Positions 1 to 8,246 of a stretch of 64,000 nt of DNA are shown one piece after another. Below the pieces are notes generated by a model. The model had not been told where the DNA came from. It did not search any database and saw nothing but the letters and a program-made list of their open reading frames with translations. The DNA comes from Halovivax gelatinilyticus (GTDB lineage: Archaea > Halobacteriota > Halobacteria > Halobacteriales > Natrialbaceae). The DNA lies in assembly GCF_024300625.1 (NCBI RefSeq), contig NZ_CP101322.1:509992-573991 (forward strand), written 5' to 3'. Every line of letters starts with the position of its first letter. Within the stretch, counting starts at the first letter, position 1. Made by a program: the position numbers and the translations under genes.

Positions 1-124
1 GTAACACGCGTATATGTCGGCCGTCGAGTGAGTATCGGACGCCGCACGCGCCGGAGATGGCGGTGGCGCCGTTTCGACCGCCTGCGTTTTCCCCACCGCG
101 GCCGGATACTCACCTCTCGACCCG

Positions 125-655
125 TTACGGCGGCCCACCATCCGACCCGTCGGAGCCATGATCGATCGACGAGTGCTCGAGCAGGACGGTGAAACAGGCG
201 GCGAACGTCGCTCCGAACACCGCGAGACCGACGAGGGACGGCCGATGCACGTAGGGGAACGGACGGGACGCGCCGTGGACGACATCCATCCAGACGGGGA
301 TCCCGACTGCTACCGCGACGACCCAGACGACGACACCGAATCCGACGCCGAGGGCGACGCCGGTCAGGACGACCCAGGGGGCGGCCTCGAGGCCGACGCT
401 CGACGCGAGGCCGGACGGCGAAACGACCGTCGCGAGGAGCGCGAACCCGGCGCCGGCGACCACGCTGTGACCGAGGTGTAACACCCATCCGGATGCCGAC
501 CCGTGAAAGCCGTAGAGGTTGGCTACGGACTCCATCAAACCCGTCGCGTGGAGATAGACGCCGAGGACGACGCCCGCGAACAGGCTGGCGACGATCGTCA
601 CCGGCAGGACGGGGCCGGCGTTCCGTACGGTCGGCCGCGCGCGTTCGACACCCAT
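125..655 (-). CDS. Hypothetical multi-pass membrane protein
   Basis: This 176-residue protein has about four hydrophobic segments, roughly at residues 14-36, 58-80, 91-115 and 145-162. A His-containing stretch (HLGHS) sits near residue 60, and a short acidic tail rich in Asp, Ser and Gly ends the protein. I chose the internal ATG at 655 because the upstream in-frame extension is Arg-rich and non-hydrophobic, and a TATA-like TACTATG lies about 20-25 bases upstream of this ATG. That spacing is compatible with a leaderless transcript. I do not recognise the family. It points away from the next gene, so the two are transcribed divergently. The reading frame is well supported; the function is unknown. 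Confidence 0.6.
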   Translation of the reverse strand: MGVERARPTVRNAGPVLPVTIVASLFAGVVLGVYLHATGLMESVANLYGFHGSASGWVLHLGHSVVAGAGFALLATVVSPSGLASSVGLEAAPWVVLTGVALGVGFGVVVWVVAVAVGIPVWMDVVHGASRPFPYVHRPSLVGLAVFGATFAACFTVLLEHSSIDHGSDGSDGGPP

Positions 656-811
656 CACGACGGTCGACGCCGGCGAGACACATAGTACGGGTGGACCAGT
701 TTCGGAGAGAGCGAGGTCGTCTCGAACGGAGTCGGTCGAGGCGGTCGTGACACCGGGCGGGTGACGCGACGTGCGCGGACGCCGACGGCCAGTGTACCGC
801 CCCATCGCGGG

Positions 812-821
812 CGATTACTTA
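812..821 (+). promoter_or_regulatory. TATA-like box for the methyltransferase-kinase fusion gene
   Basis: The A/T-rich TTACTTATCC stands out in GC-rich surroundings about 35-40 bases before the GTG start at 856. It fits an archaeal TATA element followed by a short leader. Confidence 0.4.
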
Positions 822-855
822 TCCGTCGCGCCGTGGCGCGAACGTACCAACCCGG

Positions 856-2736
856 GTGTTGATCATCTCGACCTGTCCGTTGTGTCTGAGCGGAGACCGA
901 ACCGAAGCGGGCTGTCGCGCCTGTGGACGGACCGTTCGAACGCGAAACGGCGTCCCCAGCGTCTCCAAATCGGTGCGAACCGGTTCGCGCGACGAACAGC
1001 GTCGCGAACTCGCCGAGCTCGACGTTTCCGGATCGCTCGAACCGGTGTTCCGGGCCCACCGCGAGGGCCGGCTCGACGCGGACGTCGTCGATCGTTTCTT
1101 CGAGCGACGGACGGTCGGATGGCGGGTGGAGCTCGAGGCACACGCGCGCGGTCGAGGGCTCGTGATCGGCGACCACGACGAGTGTGTCCCGCTGGCGTTC
1201 GCAGAACTGCTCGAGTCAGTCTGGGTGGCGGACACGAACCTCGCATCGCTCGAAGCCCTCGATGCCGTCGGTGAGATGGAATCCCTCGACGTCAATCCCG
1301 TCCACGCGACGATCCCGGACCTTCCGTTCCCGTCGCGGTCGTTCGACCTCGTCGTCCTCACGTGTGCCGCGAGCGAGCTACCCCAACACCTCCCGCACGT
1401 GACGCACCTGCTCGCGCCGGAGGGCCGGCTCGCCCTGGTCGTCGACGGGTGGACCCGCGAGCTGGGACTCGCATCGATGCTCGGAGTCGCGCCGCCGGCA
1501 GAAGTCGCCACCAGGGAACGAATCGGTCGGACGTGGCGATCGATGCCCACGGCGGTGACGAGACGCGTTCGTCGCAACGGTCTCGCGGTCGAACGCTCCG
1601 CGGCGTTGCTCACCCGGGGCAGACACGAGAACGAACTCGCGTTCGACGTCCGAAGCGACGAGGCCGTGTCCTGGGTGTGCGCCGAACTCGGAGCGGCCGC
1701 GGGCGATCGGTTCGAACTCCTGCGGACGCTGGCCCGTCTCGGCCAGCGGATCGGCGTGCTGTCCAGGTGTTACCCCCGATACCTGTACGTTTGTCGACGG
1801 GAGCGGGATTCGATCAACGGCGACGGTGAACCCGAAGACGGCGAACCGGCGGACGACGTGATCATCGCCGGGAAGAACCGGACGACGGTGTTGTCGCTCG
1901 ACGAAGGGGAGCTCGACCACGTACGCAAGGTACCGAACAGCCGCCGACAGGCCGTCACGAACGAGGTGGCCCGCCGGGCGACGACCGTCGCTTCGGCACA
2001 GTCGTCGATCGGCGAGACGATTCCGGATTCGACCCGCCGGCGAACGGCGTTCGGACCGGTCAGGGTCTCCCAACCCGTCTCCGGCACGCCGCTCGATCGG
2101 GTGCTCGACGGCGACGTCGAACGATTCGAACGGGTCGTAGACGCCGCGTTCTCCTGGCTGGAACGGCTCCAGTCAGAGACGGCGACGGAGCGGGTAGAGA
2201 ACCGACCGTCCGACGTCGTCGACGAACTCACCGACGAGCGATTCGGTCTGACGGACCCTCCCCGGGTCGAGAAGCCGGTCGAGGTTCCGCAGGTCCTCGT
2301 CCACGGCGATTACTTCGGTTCGAACGTCTACCTCGGACGGTCGGGCGAAACGATTTCCGTCACCGGCGTCATCGATTGGGAGTGGGCGAGTCCGTCCGGC
2401 AATCCGATCGTCGACGCCGGGTTCTTCTCGTTGCAAGTCGCCGAGGCGATCGGTCGGGACTTCGAGGCCGGATTCGATCGAATATTCGTCTCGAATACGC
2501 CGCACTCACGAGCGCTGTACGATCGGATGGAGATCTACCTGTCGAGCATCGGCATCGATCCCGCGGCGATGGCGACCTACCTGCCGATCGGATACGTAGA
2601 GCGATCGCGGCGGGACGTCGAGTTGAACGGTCGGCTCGACGTCGACTGGCCGGGACGGGTTCGCTACATCTGGGATCGTCACGACGAGGTTAGTCGCCGG
2701 CTCAGCGACGCGTCGCCGGCGGCGCAGATCGGGTGA
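856..2736 (+). CDS. Methyltransferase-like / aminoglycoside-phosphotransferase-like kinase fusion protein
   Basis: The 626-residue protein starts at GTG. Its N-terminus carries a zinc-ribbon-like CPLC...CRAC motif (residues 7-23). A degenerate class I SAM-methyltransferase-like region follows (about 95-260), with the strand FDLVVLTCA. The C-terminal third is an APH/choline-kinase-type domain. It has the catalytic loop HGDYFGSN (His483, Asp485, Asn490) and a metal-binding IDWEW (Asp507), and both catalytic positions are intact. A central segment (about 310-370) is charged and probably a linker. The APH fold usually phosphorylates small hydroxylated substrates. Beside glycosyltransferases this suggests modification of a sugar, lipid or glycan, which is an inference. 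Its 3' end overlaps the convergent glycosyltransferase gene by 35 bases. The kinase domain is confident; the methyltransferase label is moderate. Confidence 0.75.
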   Translation: MLIISTCPLCLSGDRTEAGCRACGRTVRTRNGVPSVSKSVRTGSRDEQRRELAELDVSGSLEPVFRAHREGRLDADVVDRFFERRTVGWRVELEAHARGRGLVIGDHDECVPLAFAELLESVWVADTNLASLEALDAVGEMESLDVNPVHATIPDLPFPSRSFDLVVLTCAASELPQHLPHVTHLLAPEGRLALVVDGWTRELGLASMLGVAPPAEVATRERIGRTWRSMPTAVTRRVRRNGLAVERSAALLTRGRHENELAFDVRSDEAVSWVCAELGAAAGDRFELLRTLARLGQRIGVLSRCYPRYLYVCRRERDSINGDGEPEDGEPADDVIIAGKNRTTVLSLDEGELDHVRKVPNSRRQAVTNEVARRATTVASAQSSIGETIPDSTRRRTAFGPVRVSQPVSGTPLDRVLDGDVERFERVVDAAFSWLERLQSETATERVENRPSDVVDELTDERFGLTDPPRVEKPVEVPQVLVHGDYFGSNVYLGRSGETISVTGVIDWEWASPSGNPIVDAGFFSLQVAEAIGRDFEAGFDRIFVSNTPHSRALYDRMEIYLSSIGIDPAAMATYLPIGYVERSRRDVELNGRLDVDWPGRVRYIWDRHDEVSRRLSDASPAAQIG

Positions 2737-3826
2737 GCCCCGCCAGCACCTCAGTCGTTCGCGAAACCGTCTCCTCCCAGGATCGGTTCGCTTCGCCCGA
2801 CGACATCGTAGACTCGTCGTTACGTGGGTCTCCAGCCAACACGTCGTCGAGCGCCGCGGCGAATCCGTCGACGTCTCCGTTCGGTACTAGTCGGTCGCGA
2901 TCGGTGACCGCCGGACGAATCTGGGCCAGGTCCGAAGCGACGACGGGAACGCCGGTCGCCTGTGCCTCCAACACCGTTCGCGGGACGCCTTCGGCTCGAC
3001 TGGGAAGCACCAGCGCGTCCGCGCTGCGATAGAGCGTCGGCATCTCGTCGTAGGAAACCTGTCCGAGGAATCTAACGTCTGCGCCCAGGGCCTCCGCGTG
3101 TTCTTCGAGTCCCTCGCGCAACGGACCGGTCCCGCACACGTACAGCGTGGCGTTCGGTCGGTTCGTCCGAATCCGATCGATCGTCTCGAGTGCGACCCGT
3201 GGCCGTTTTCCCTCGACGAGACGGCCCACGAACAGAACCACCTCCCCGTCGGCGTCGACCAGATCGCTCTCGGGACCGTCCGGCGTGAACCGCTCGACGT
3301 CGATTCCGTTCGGAACGACGGCGACTCGCGAACGAACGCCGTACGCTCGCAATCGGGTCTCGTCTACGTCCGTATAACAGAAGACGACGTCGGCCCGATC
3401 GAACGCCCACCGACCGACGGTTCGCAGGTACCGGTCGAACACCCACGCCGGCGCGTTCTGAGAGAACAGCCCGTGATTCGTGATTGCGAGCGGCGTCTCG
3501 TCGAACCGGCGTTTTACCGCCGCGAGTACGGTCGCGACGTAGAGGTGTGAGTGGGCGTGGACGACGTCGTACGAATTCGCGCGGGAGAGGAGGCGAGCGA
3601 GGTCGAGAGAGACGTCGTTACCGACGGGACGTACAGTCGGATCGAACCGACGCACCGTGTAGCCGTCACGACGCTCGACCTGCGGCGACCGGGGGTCGTG
3701 ACGTATCGTCAGCACCGTCACGTCGTGGCCCATCGTCGCCTGGTCGCGACTCATCGCGTGTACGTGGTAGGGGCCACCGCCGTCGATCTCGGGGTAGACC
3801 TTGTGAGCGACGCGGAGGATTCGCAT
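2702..3826 (-). CDS. GT4-family glycosyltransferase
   Basis: This 374-residue GT-B glycosyltransferase starts with MRILRVAHKVYPEIDGGG, the usual N-terminal loop of GT4 enzymes. The donor-binding half has VVPNGIDVERF, then VLFVGRLVEGKR, then the E-x7-E region SRAEGVPRTVLEAQATGVPVVAS. These enzymes transfer a sugar from a nucleotide donor to a lipid-linked or glycan acceptor at the cytoplasmic face. A much longer upstream extension is open, but it is Arg-rich shadow sequence, so I start at the ATG at 3826. The upstream sugar-transferase gene ends only 11 bases away, so the two probably form an operon that builds an exopolysaccharide or glycoprotein glycan. The exact sugar cannot be read from the sequence. 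Confidence 0.9.
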   Translation of the reverse strand: MRILRVAHKVYPEIDGGGPYHVHAMSRDQATMGHDVTVLTIRHDPRSPQVERRDGYTVRRFDPTVRPVGNDVSLDLARLLSRANSYDVVHAHSHLYVATVLAAVKRRFDETPLAITNHGLFSQNAPAWVFDRYLRTVGRWAFDRADVVFCYTDVDETRLRAYGVRSRVAVVPNGIDVERFTPDGPESDLVDADGEVVLFVGRLVEGKRPRVALETIDRIRTNRPNATLYVCGTGPLREGLEEHAEALGADVRFLGQVSYDEMPTLYRSADALVLPSRAEGVPRTVLEAQATGVPVVASDLAQIRPAVTDRDRLVPNGDVDGFAAALDDVLAGDPRNDESTMSSGEANRSWEETVSRTTEVLAGLTRSAPPATRR

Positions 3827-3837
3827 CGATGGTGGAG

Positions 3838-5319
3838 TTACGAGCGCCAGCGACGAGTACGTTGGTGGATGAGTTCGCCGACGTCCGCGAGGACGATCCA
3901 GACCTGTCTCGCGATGATTCGCAGGTCGAGCGCGAACGAGTGATTCGTGACGTATCCGAGATCCAGTTCGAGTTTTCGCCCGCCCGCCGTGCTGGTCACG
4001 TCGTTGACCTGCGCGAGTCCGGTGAGACCGGGTTTGACGTGCCAGCGCGTTCGCCAGCCGTCCACGTCGCCCTCCAGGAGCCGTTCTTCGTCGATCCAGG
4101 TGGCGCGCGGTCCGACGACGCTCATATCTCCGAGGAGGACCGACCACAGCTGCGGGATCTCGTCGACGTGCGTCTTGCGGAGTACCCGTCCAACTCGCGT
4201 GATACGATCGTTCTCGACGTCTTCTTGCGGTTCGGGATCCTCGCTTCCGGGGGTCATCGTTCGAAACTTCAGGACGTGAAACCGTTCGCCGAACGCCGAC
4301 GTTCTCGTCTGCCTGTACAGTACCGGTCCGGACGAGTCGAGTTTGATGGAAACGGCGATGGGGAACGCGAGCGGCGCGAGCACGAGGAGTCCCACCGCGG
4401 CGAACGCGACGTCGAAGACTCGTTTTGTGACGTGGGTGTACCACGGCCACGGATCGACCTCCGCGCGAGCGAGTTCGTCCCCGTCTTCGGAGACGAGCAC
4501 GTTGTCGGCGAGCGACGCGTGAACGAAGACGTCCATCCCGTACTCGTGGGCGACTTCCAGCGCGCCGAAGAACTCGCCGCGATCGGCGTCGCGAAACGCG
4601 AGCGCCAGCGTGTCCACGTCGTACCGTCGCACCAGGCGACGGAGTCGAACGAGGCCGCCGAGTCGATCGATCCCACCGAGCGAGAGGATGCCGTCGTACG
4701 GCGAACGGGCGAGCGTGCCGCTGCCGTCGGTCACGGCGAGCGAATCCGTCCCGCTGGCGCTCGTACCGGGTTCCCGCGGCACTCCTATCGGTCTCGGGAC
4801 CTCCCGATCGATCGGCGCCCGTCGTCGGTTCCCCACGCCAGCAGCCGCGTCGCCGTCGACCTCGACTCGCGGTGAGGCGAACCCGATGGGATCGGCGGGA
4901 AGTTCGCCGACGATCGATTCGATCGCGTCCGGATCGTCACCGACGACCAACACGCGCGTCGGTTCCGGTCGCCGACGGAGCCCCACGTAGAATAGGGGTA
5001 ACGCCGTTGCGAGTCCGACGCCGATCCCCGCGACCGTTGCGGACGAACCCAGGGCGGGCGTAACGGTCGCACCGAGAATAACGAGGACGGCGCAGGCCAG
5101 GAGAACGCGCCGGAGCGTCGCGGAGACGAGCGTCGACGTGCGCCAGGGTCGCGGTCGGTACATCGGTCGCATCGACGGACCGACGACGAGCGCGACGAGT
5201 GCCAGCGCGAGGAGCGACGACTCGCGCCCCGTTGCGGCGAACGAGATGCTGGCTACGGCGACCGCCAGCCAGACGGTGCCCGCGAAGCTCACCGCCCGGT
5301 ACCGCCACCCATCGAGCAT
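3838..5319 (-). CDS. Polyprenyl-phosphate sugar-1-phosphate transferase (bacterial sugar transferase family)
   Basis: The 493-residue membrane enzyme has four N-terminal hydrophobic segments, a central nucleotide-binding-like region (RVLVVGDDPDAI) and a C-terminal catalytic domain. A membrane anchor (VFDVAFAAVGLLVLAPLAF) precedes the hallmarks KFRTM, RVGRVLRKTHVDEIPQ, GDMSVVGPR and KPGLTGLAQV. Such enzymes load the first sugar phosphate onto a polyprenyl phosphate carrier. An in-frame GTG at 5382 would lengthen it. I prefer the ATG at 5319 because GTTATTAGCC, a good TATA box, lies 22-31 bases upstream. A Gly/Ala/Arg-rich insertion at about residues 140-190 looks like a linker. It is probably the first gene of a two-gene operon with the GT4 enzyme. 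Confidence 0.88.
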   Translation of the reverse strand: MLDGWRYRAVSFAGTVWLAVAVASISFAATGRESSLLALALVALVVGPSMRPMYRPRPWRTSTLVSATLRRVLLACAVLVILGATVTPALGSSATVAGIGVGLATALPLFYVGLRRRPEPTRVLVVGDDPDAIESIVGELPADPIGFASPRVEVDGDAAAGVGNRRRAPIDREVPRPIGVPREPGTSASGTDSLAVTDGSGTLARSPYDGILSLGGIDRLGGLVRLRRLVRRYDVDTLALAFRDADRGEFFGALEVAHEYGMDVFVHASLADNVLVSEDGDELARAEVDPWPWYTHVTKRVFDVAFAAVGLLVLAPLAFPIAVSIKLDSSGPVLYRQTRTSAFGERFHVLKFRTMTPGSEDPEPQEDVENDRITRVGRVLRKTHVDEIPQLWSVLLGDMSVVGPRATWIDEERLLEGDVDGWRTRWHVKPGLTGLAQVNDVTSTAGGRKLELDLGYVTNHSFALDLRIIARQVWIVLADVGELIHQRTRRWRS

Positions 5320-5339
5320 CGTCAGTGGATGGCCCCAGC

Positions 5340-5350
5340 GGCTAATAACG
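5340..5350 (-). promoter_or_regulatory. TATA-like box for the sugar-transferase operon
   Basis: On the minus strand this reads CGTTATTAGCC, about 25 bases before the ATG at 5319. The spacing fits a leaderless haloarchaeal transcript and was used to choose that start. Confidence 0.45.
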
Positions 5351-5682
5351 ACGCTCCGTCGTTTCGTTCGAAAAAGTTCCACTACCCCGCAGGAATCGAT
5401 TCGGCGGGAACCGCCGGTCGGCGGAGGCGTTGCTTACAGCGTCGGATCCGATAGCCCACCCGGACGCTTTCTGCGTCACCGCATCCCCGGAGGGAACGGC
5501 TACCGCCGAGCGCCGGGTCGACTCGGCCGCGGTAAACGCACATTAGCTACCTGCACCGGCCGATCGATCGAATCGACCGGGGTATCAGCGCGAGGATGGT
5601 GATATATTCCAGACTCTCTCGAGTCACGGACCATCCCTACGACCAGTCGCTGGCGCAACTGTAGATCGAGTTCAGTTACCCG

Positions 5683-5730
5683 CGGTATCACAGTCACGAA
5701 CGACCAGATCGACGGTATCACAGTCACGAA
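5683..5730. repeat. Two-copy 18-bp direct repeat with 30-bp period
   Basis: CGGTATCACAGTCACGAA occurs perfectly at 5683-5700 and 5713-5730. The region 5320-5840 between the divergent sugar-transferase and small membrane-protein genes otherwise shows no credible gene. The pair could be a local duplication or a tandem regulator site. Two copies are not enough to call an array. Confidence 0.6.
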
Positions 5731-5840
5731 GGTTGAAGAGTGCATCCAGGACCGATCCAGTTCGTCGCGAAGCGATCGGTCAGTTTCGGTCGTTCTGTAC
5801 CCGAACACCCAACTTCCTTCGGAACCGAACGTCTCGTACG

Positions 5841-6194
5841 ATGATAGACAGTCTCGTCGTCTTCCTCGTCAGCCTGCTAATCGGCGCGCTCGGCATCCAC
5901 GTCGGTGCGATCGTCATCGCCGACGTCAGTAACTACACCTACGCGGTGTTCACCGCTCTGATCGGAGCCATCGTCTGGGGACTGGTCGGCTTCCTCTTCG
6001 GTTGGCTTCCGTTTCTCGGACCGGCGATCGTCCTCCTCGCGTACCTGGCGATCGTGAAGTGGCGATATCCCGGCGGCTGGATCGACGCGGCCGGCATCAC
6101 GCTGGTCGCCTGGATCGCCGTCCTCCTCGTCCTGTACGTCCTGGCCGCCGTCGACGCGACGACGTTCGACGCCGTCGGCGTACCCGGGACGTGA
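5841..6194 (+). CDS. Small hydrophobic membrane protein
   Basis: This 117-residue protein is nearly all hydrophobic, with about four membrane segments starting at its N-terminus (MIDSLVVFLVSLLIGALGIH). The start at 5841 removes a basic, non-hydrophobic in-frame extension. Gly-rich helices and few charges suggest a compact membrane bundle with no visible catalytic motif. It is followed on the same strand by another small membrane protein and by the sugar-nucleotide transferase. I do not recognise the family beyond a likely conserved haloarchaeal membrane protein. Confidence 0.65.
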   Translation: MIDSLVVFLVSLLIGALGIHVGAIVIADVSNYTYAVFTALIGAIVWGLVGFLFGWLPFLGPAIVLLAYLAIVKWRYPGGWIDAAGITLVAWIAVLLVLYVLAAVDATTFDAVGVPGT

Positions 6195-6242
6195 GCGTAC
6201 CCGATACTGAAAGGCCGAATCAGCTCGGCGACGCAGGGACCG

Positions 6243-6253
6243 CCTTATTATTC
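6243..6253 (+). promoter_or_regulatory. TATA-like box for the BofA-like gene
   Basis: CCTTATTATTC stands 24-34 bases before the ATG at 6277. This is the spacing expected for a leaderless haloarchaeal mRNA. Confidence 0.4.
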
Positions 6254-6276
6254 CCCTGGCCGACCACCGCCCACCC

Positions 6277-6546
6277 ATGCCCACGACGGCCCTCGGGATC
6301 CTCGTCCTGCTGATCGTCTTCGCGTTCGCGTTCGGCGCGTACCGCATCATCCGCACGATCAGGCCGTTCATCGTCAACGCGGTCGTCGGCCTGCTCGTGT
6401 TGCTCGGCCTGGGATGGTTCGGCTTCGGCGTCGAGATAACGCCGCCCGCGGTCCTCGTCGTCGCGATCGGCGGTATTCCGGGGGCGATTCTGGTCGTCCT
6501 GCTCGCCTACCTCGGTATCGTCTTCACGCCGGTCGGAACCGTCTGA
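6277..6546 (+). CDS. BofA-like small membrane protein
   Basis: The 89-residue protein has two to three membrane helices. Its middle and C-terminal sequence VNAVVGLLVLLGLGW, then GGIPGAILVVLLAYLGI, matches the pattern of the pro-sigma-K-processing inhibitor BofA family (Asn-Ala...Gly, then Gly-Gly-x-Pro-Gly). In Bacillus BofA holds an intramembrane protease inactive. Archaeal members have no known function, so only the family call is made. A TATA-like box sits at leaderless distance. Confidence 0.7.
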   Translation: MPTTALGILVLLIVFAFAFGAYRIIRTIRPFIVNAVVGLLVLLGLGWFGFGVEITPPAVLVVAIGGIPGAILVVLLAYLGIVFTPVGTV

Positions 6547-6592
6547 GCCGAGTGCGGCCATCGACGTGGCGACCACGAACGTGCAGGTTCCA

Positions 6593-6624
6593 GTTTTAAC
6601 CGCAGATTCCGGGTAGCATAGGAG
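6593..6624 (+). promoter_or_regulatory. TATA box and Shine-Dalgarno for the sugar-nucleotide transferase gene
   Basis: TTTTAACC at about 6593-6600 is followed by TAGGAGAT just before the ATG at 6627. Both a TATA element and a purine-rich ribosome-binding site are therefore present, supporting this start. Confidence 0.45.
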
Positions 6625-6626
6625 AT

Positions 6627-7439
6627 ATGAAAGCCGTGGTTCTGGCCGCCGGAACGGGAACGCGATTGCGACCGCTCACCGACGACAAGCCGAAGGCGCT
6701 CGTCGAGATCGGCGGCAAACCCATCGTCGAGGACGTCTTCGACAAGCTCATCGACGTCGGCGCGAGCGAGCTGATCGTCGTGGTCGGCCACCTCAAAGAG
6801 CAGATCATCGACCGCTACGACGACGAGTATCGCGGCGTGGCGATCACCTACGCCCACCAGCGCGAGCAGCTGGGTCTCGCCCACGCAATCTTGCAAGCCG
6901 AACCCTACGTCGACGACGACTTCGCGCTGATGCTCGGTGACAACGTATTCAGAGCGAACCTTCGCGACGTCGTCCGCCGACACGCCGAGGATAGAACCGA
7001 CGCGGCCTTCCTGGTCGAACGCGTGCCGATGGAGGAGGCCTCCCGGTACGGCGTCCTCGATACGAACGGCTACGGCGAAGTCGTCGAGGTGGTAGAAAAG
7101 CCGGACGATCCGCCGTCGAATCTCGTGATGACCGGCTTTTACACCTTCACGCCGGCGATCTTCCACGCCTGTCACCTCGTCCAGCCCTCCGATCGCGGCG
7201 AATACGAGCTTCCCGACGCGATCGACCTGCTGATCCAGTCCGGTCGAACCATCGACGCCATCCGGATGGACGGCTGGCGCGTCGACGTCGGCTATCCGGA
7301 CGACCGCGACCGCGCGGAAGCGCTGTTGGCCGACCAGCCGGCCGACGCGGGTACACTGAATACGACCGAAACTGACCCGACGGAAACGCAAAACCCGCGT
7401 TCGGACGTGACCGAGTCGACAGAAACTCGTACCGACTAA
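6627..7439 (+). CDS. Sugar-1-phosphate nucleotidyltransferase (AglF/RmlA-like)
   Basis: This 270-residue enzyme begins with the nucleotidyltransferase signature AVVLAAGTGTRLRPLT plus the Lys of KPKALVEIGG. It continues with the metal/nucleotide residues in MLGDNVF and with VVEKPDDPPSNL, GFYTF and a C-terminal GWRVDVGYPDD. It would make UDP- or dTDP-hexose from a hexose-1-phosphate and NTP. The closest family by eye is the haloarchaeal AglF-like glucose-1-phosphate uridylyltransferases that supply N-glycosylation. The last 30 residues are Thr-rich and low-complexity, beyond the normal fold. It lies a few kilobases from the glycosyltransferase operon, so it may supply its donor; substrate specificity is inferred. 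Confidence 0.87.
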   Translation: MKAVVLAAGTGTRLRPLTDDKPKALVEIGGKPIVEDVFDKLIDVGASELIVVVGHLKEQIIDRYDDEYRGVAITYAHQREQLGLAHAILQAEPYVDDDFALMLGDNVFRANLRDVVRRHAEDRTDAAFLVERVPMEEASRYGVLDTNGYGEVVEVVEKPDDPPSNLVMTGFYTFTPAIFHACHLVQPSDRGEYELPDAIDLLIQSGRTIDAIRMDGWRVDVGYPDDRDRAEALLADQPADAGTLNTTETDPTETQNPRSDVTESTETRTD

Positions 7440-7509
7440 TTCTCGACCGACGGGGGAACCACCGGTGGGCGAGCATCGCGGCTCTGACCGTTAATTCTCC
7501 GGATAGCGC

Positions 7510-7569
7510 GACTTTCACGGACGTCGAACGGTTATCCGTCCGCACTTAACGGCAAAATCTGTGAAAGTC
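7510..7569. repeat. Nested inverted repeat in the intergenic region
   Basis: GACTTTCAC (7510-7518) and its exact complement GTGAAAGTC (7561-7569) flank a 42-base spacer. The spacer contains a second inner dyad, CGGAC (7518-7522) and GTCCG (7538-7542). It lies between two same-strand genes in a 350-base gap that shows no gene. It could be an RNA fold, a terminator or a protein-binding dyad. Confidence 0.5.
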
Positions 7570-7789
7570 ACCACTTACCGCTGACCGGGATTCACGTGGC
7601 GGTGTGTCCGACGAGACGACCGGATCACCACGCTGTACACTACCCGGGGCCACCATCGTCGGTGGACTCCACTCACTGGACCGAATCTCACCGCCGCATT
7701 CGACACCGAAGCCGGTTCGGCCGAGCGGCTACGGTGAGGGCTGCTACGGCGGCGTGCAGTAACGGTCGAGACTCCACACGGGTATTCAG

Positions 7790-8242
7790 ATGACCGACCC
7801 CGACGACCCCTCCCCTTCCGCATCCACGGCCCCCGCTGACGTCCCTTCGGCCCTCCTCCCGCTGACGCGCTGGGGTCCGGTCATCGCCGTTCTCGCCGTG
7901 ATCGTCGCCGGTTCGATCACGACGTCCGTTCCGACCGTTCCGGGCGCTGATTGGATCCCGATCGACGTCTCCGACGTGCGACACCTCGCCGCGTACGCGA
8001 CGCTCGCCGTCGCCGTTTCGTGGGCCACACGTTCGACGATTCGCTCGCACGTTCGTCTCCTCGTCGCGGCGTTCGCCCTCGTCGTCGCCGTCGGGGTGAT
8101 GATCGAACTCCTCCAGTCGACGCTTCCCCACCGAACCGCGAGCGTGCGCGACGTCGGCGTGAACGCGCTCGGCGCGACGATCGGACTCGGCGGCTACACC
8201 GTGCTCGTCGGCCTCCGTTCGCGGCTGTCGGCGTCGTCCTGA
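7790..8242 (+). CDS. VanZ-family membrane protein
   Basis: The 150-residue protein has a short acidic, Ser/Pro-rich N-terminus followed by four hydrophobic segments. VanZ-like hallmarks are present: the Asp/His pair in DVSDVRHLAAYATLA, then MIELLQSTLPHRTASVRDVGVNALGATIG. The IELLQ...R...D...N...G pattern is typical of the family. VanZ proteins sit in the membrane, and in bacteria they affect glycopeptide sensitivity or are fused to other membrane enzymes; the archaeal role is unknown. It converges with a PAP2 phosphatase gene only 4 bases away. Confidence 0.82.
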   Translation: MTDPDDPSPSASTAPADVPSALLPLTRWGPVIAVLAVIVAGSITTSVPTVPGADWIPIDVSDVRHLAAYATLAVAVSWATRSTIRSHVRLLVAAFALVVAVGVMIELLQSTLPHRTASVRDVGVNALGATIGLGGYTVLVGLRSRLSASS

Positions 8243-8246
8243 TCGC

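Noticed and set aside
2702-4450. 582-codon version of the GT4 glycosyltransferase
   Set aside because: The first 208 codons are Arg-rich shadow of the sugar-transferase gene. The real N-terminus is the MRILRVAHK start at 3826.
5683-5730. Possible minimal CRISPR or tandem array
   Set aside because: Only two copies with a 12-base spacer and no cas genes nearby.
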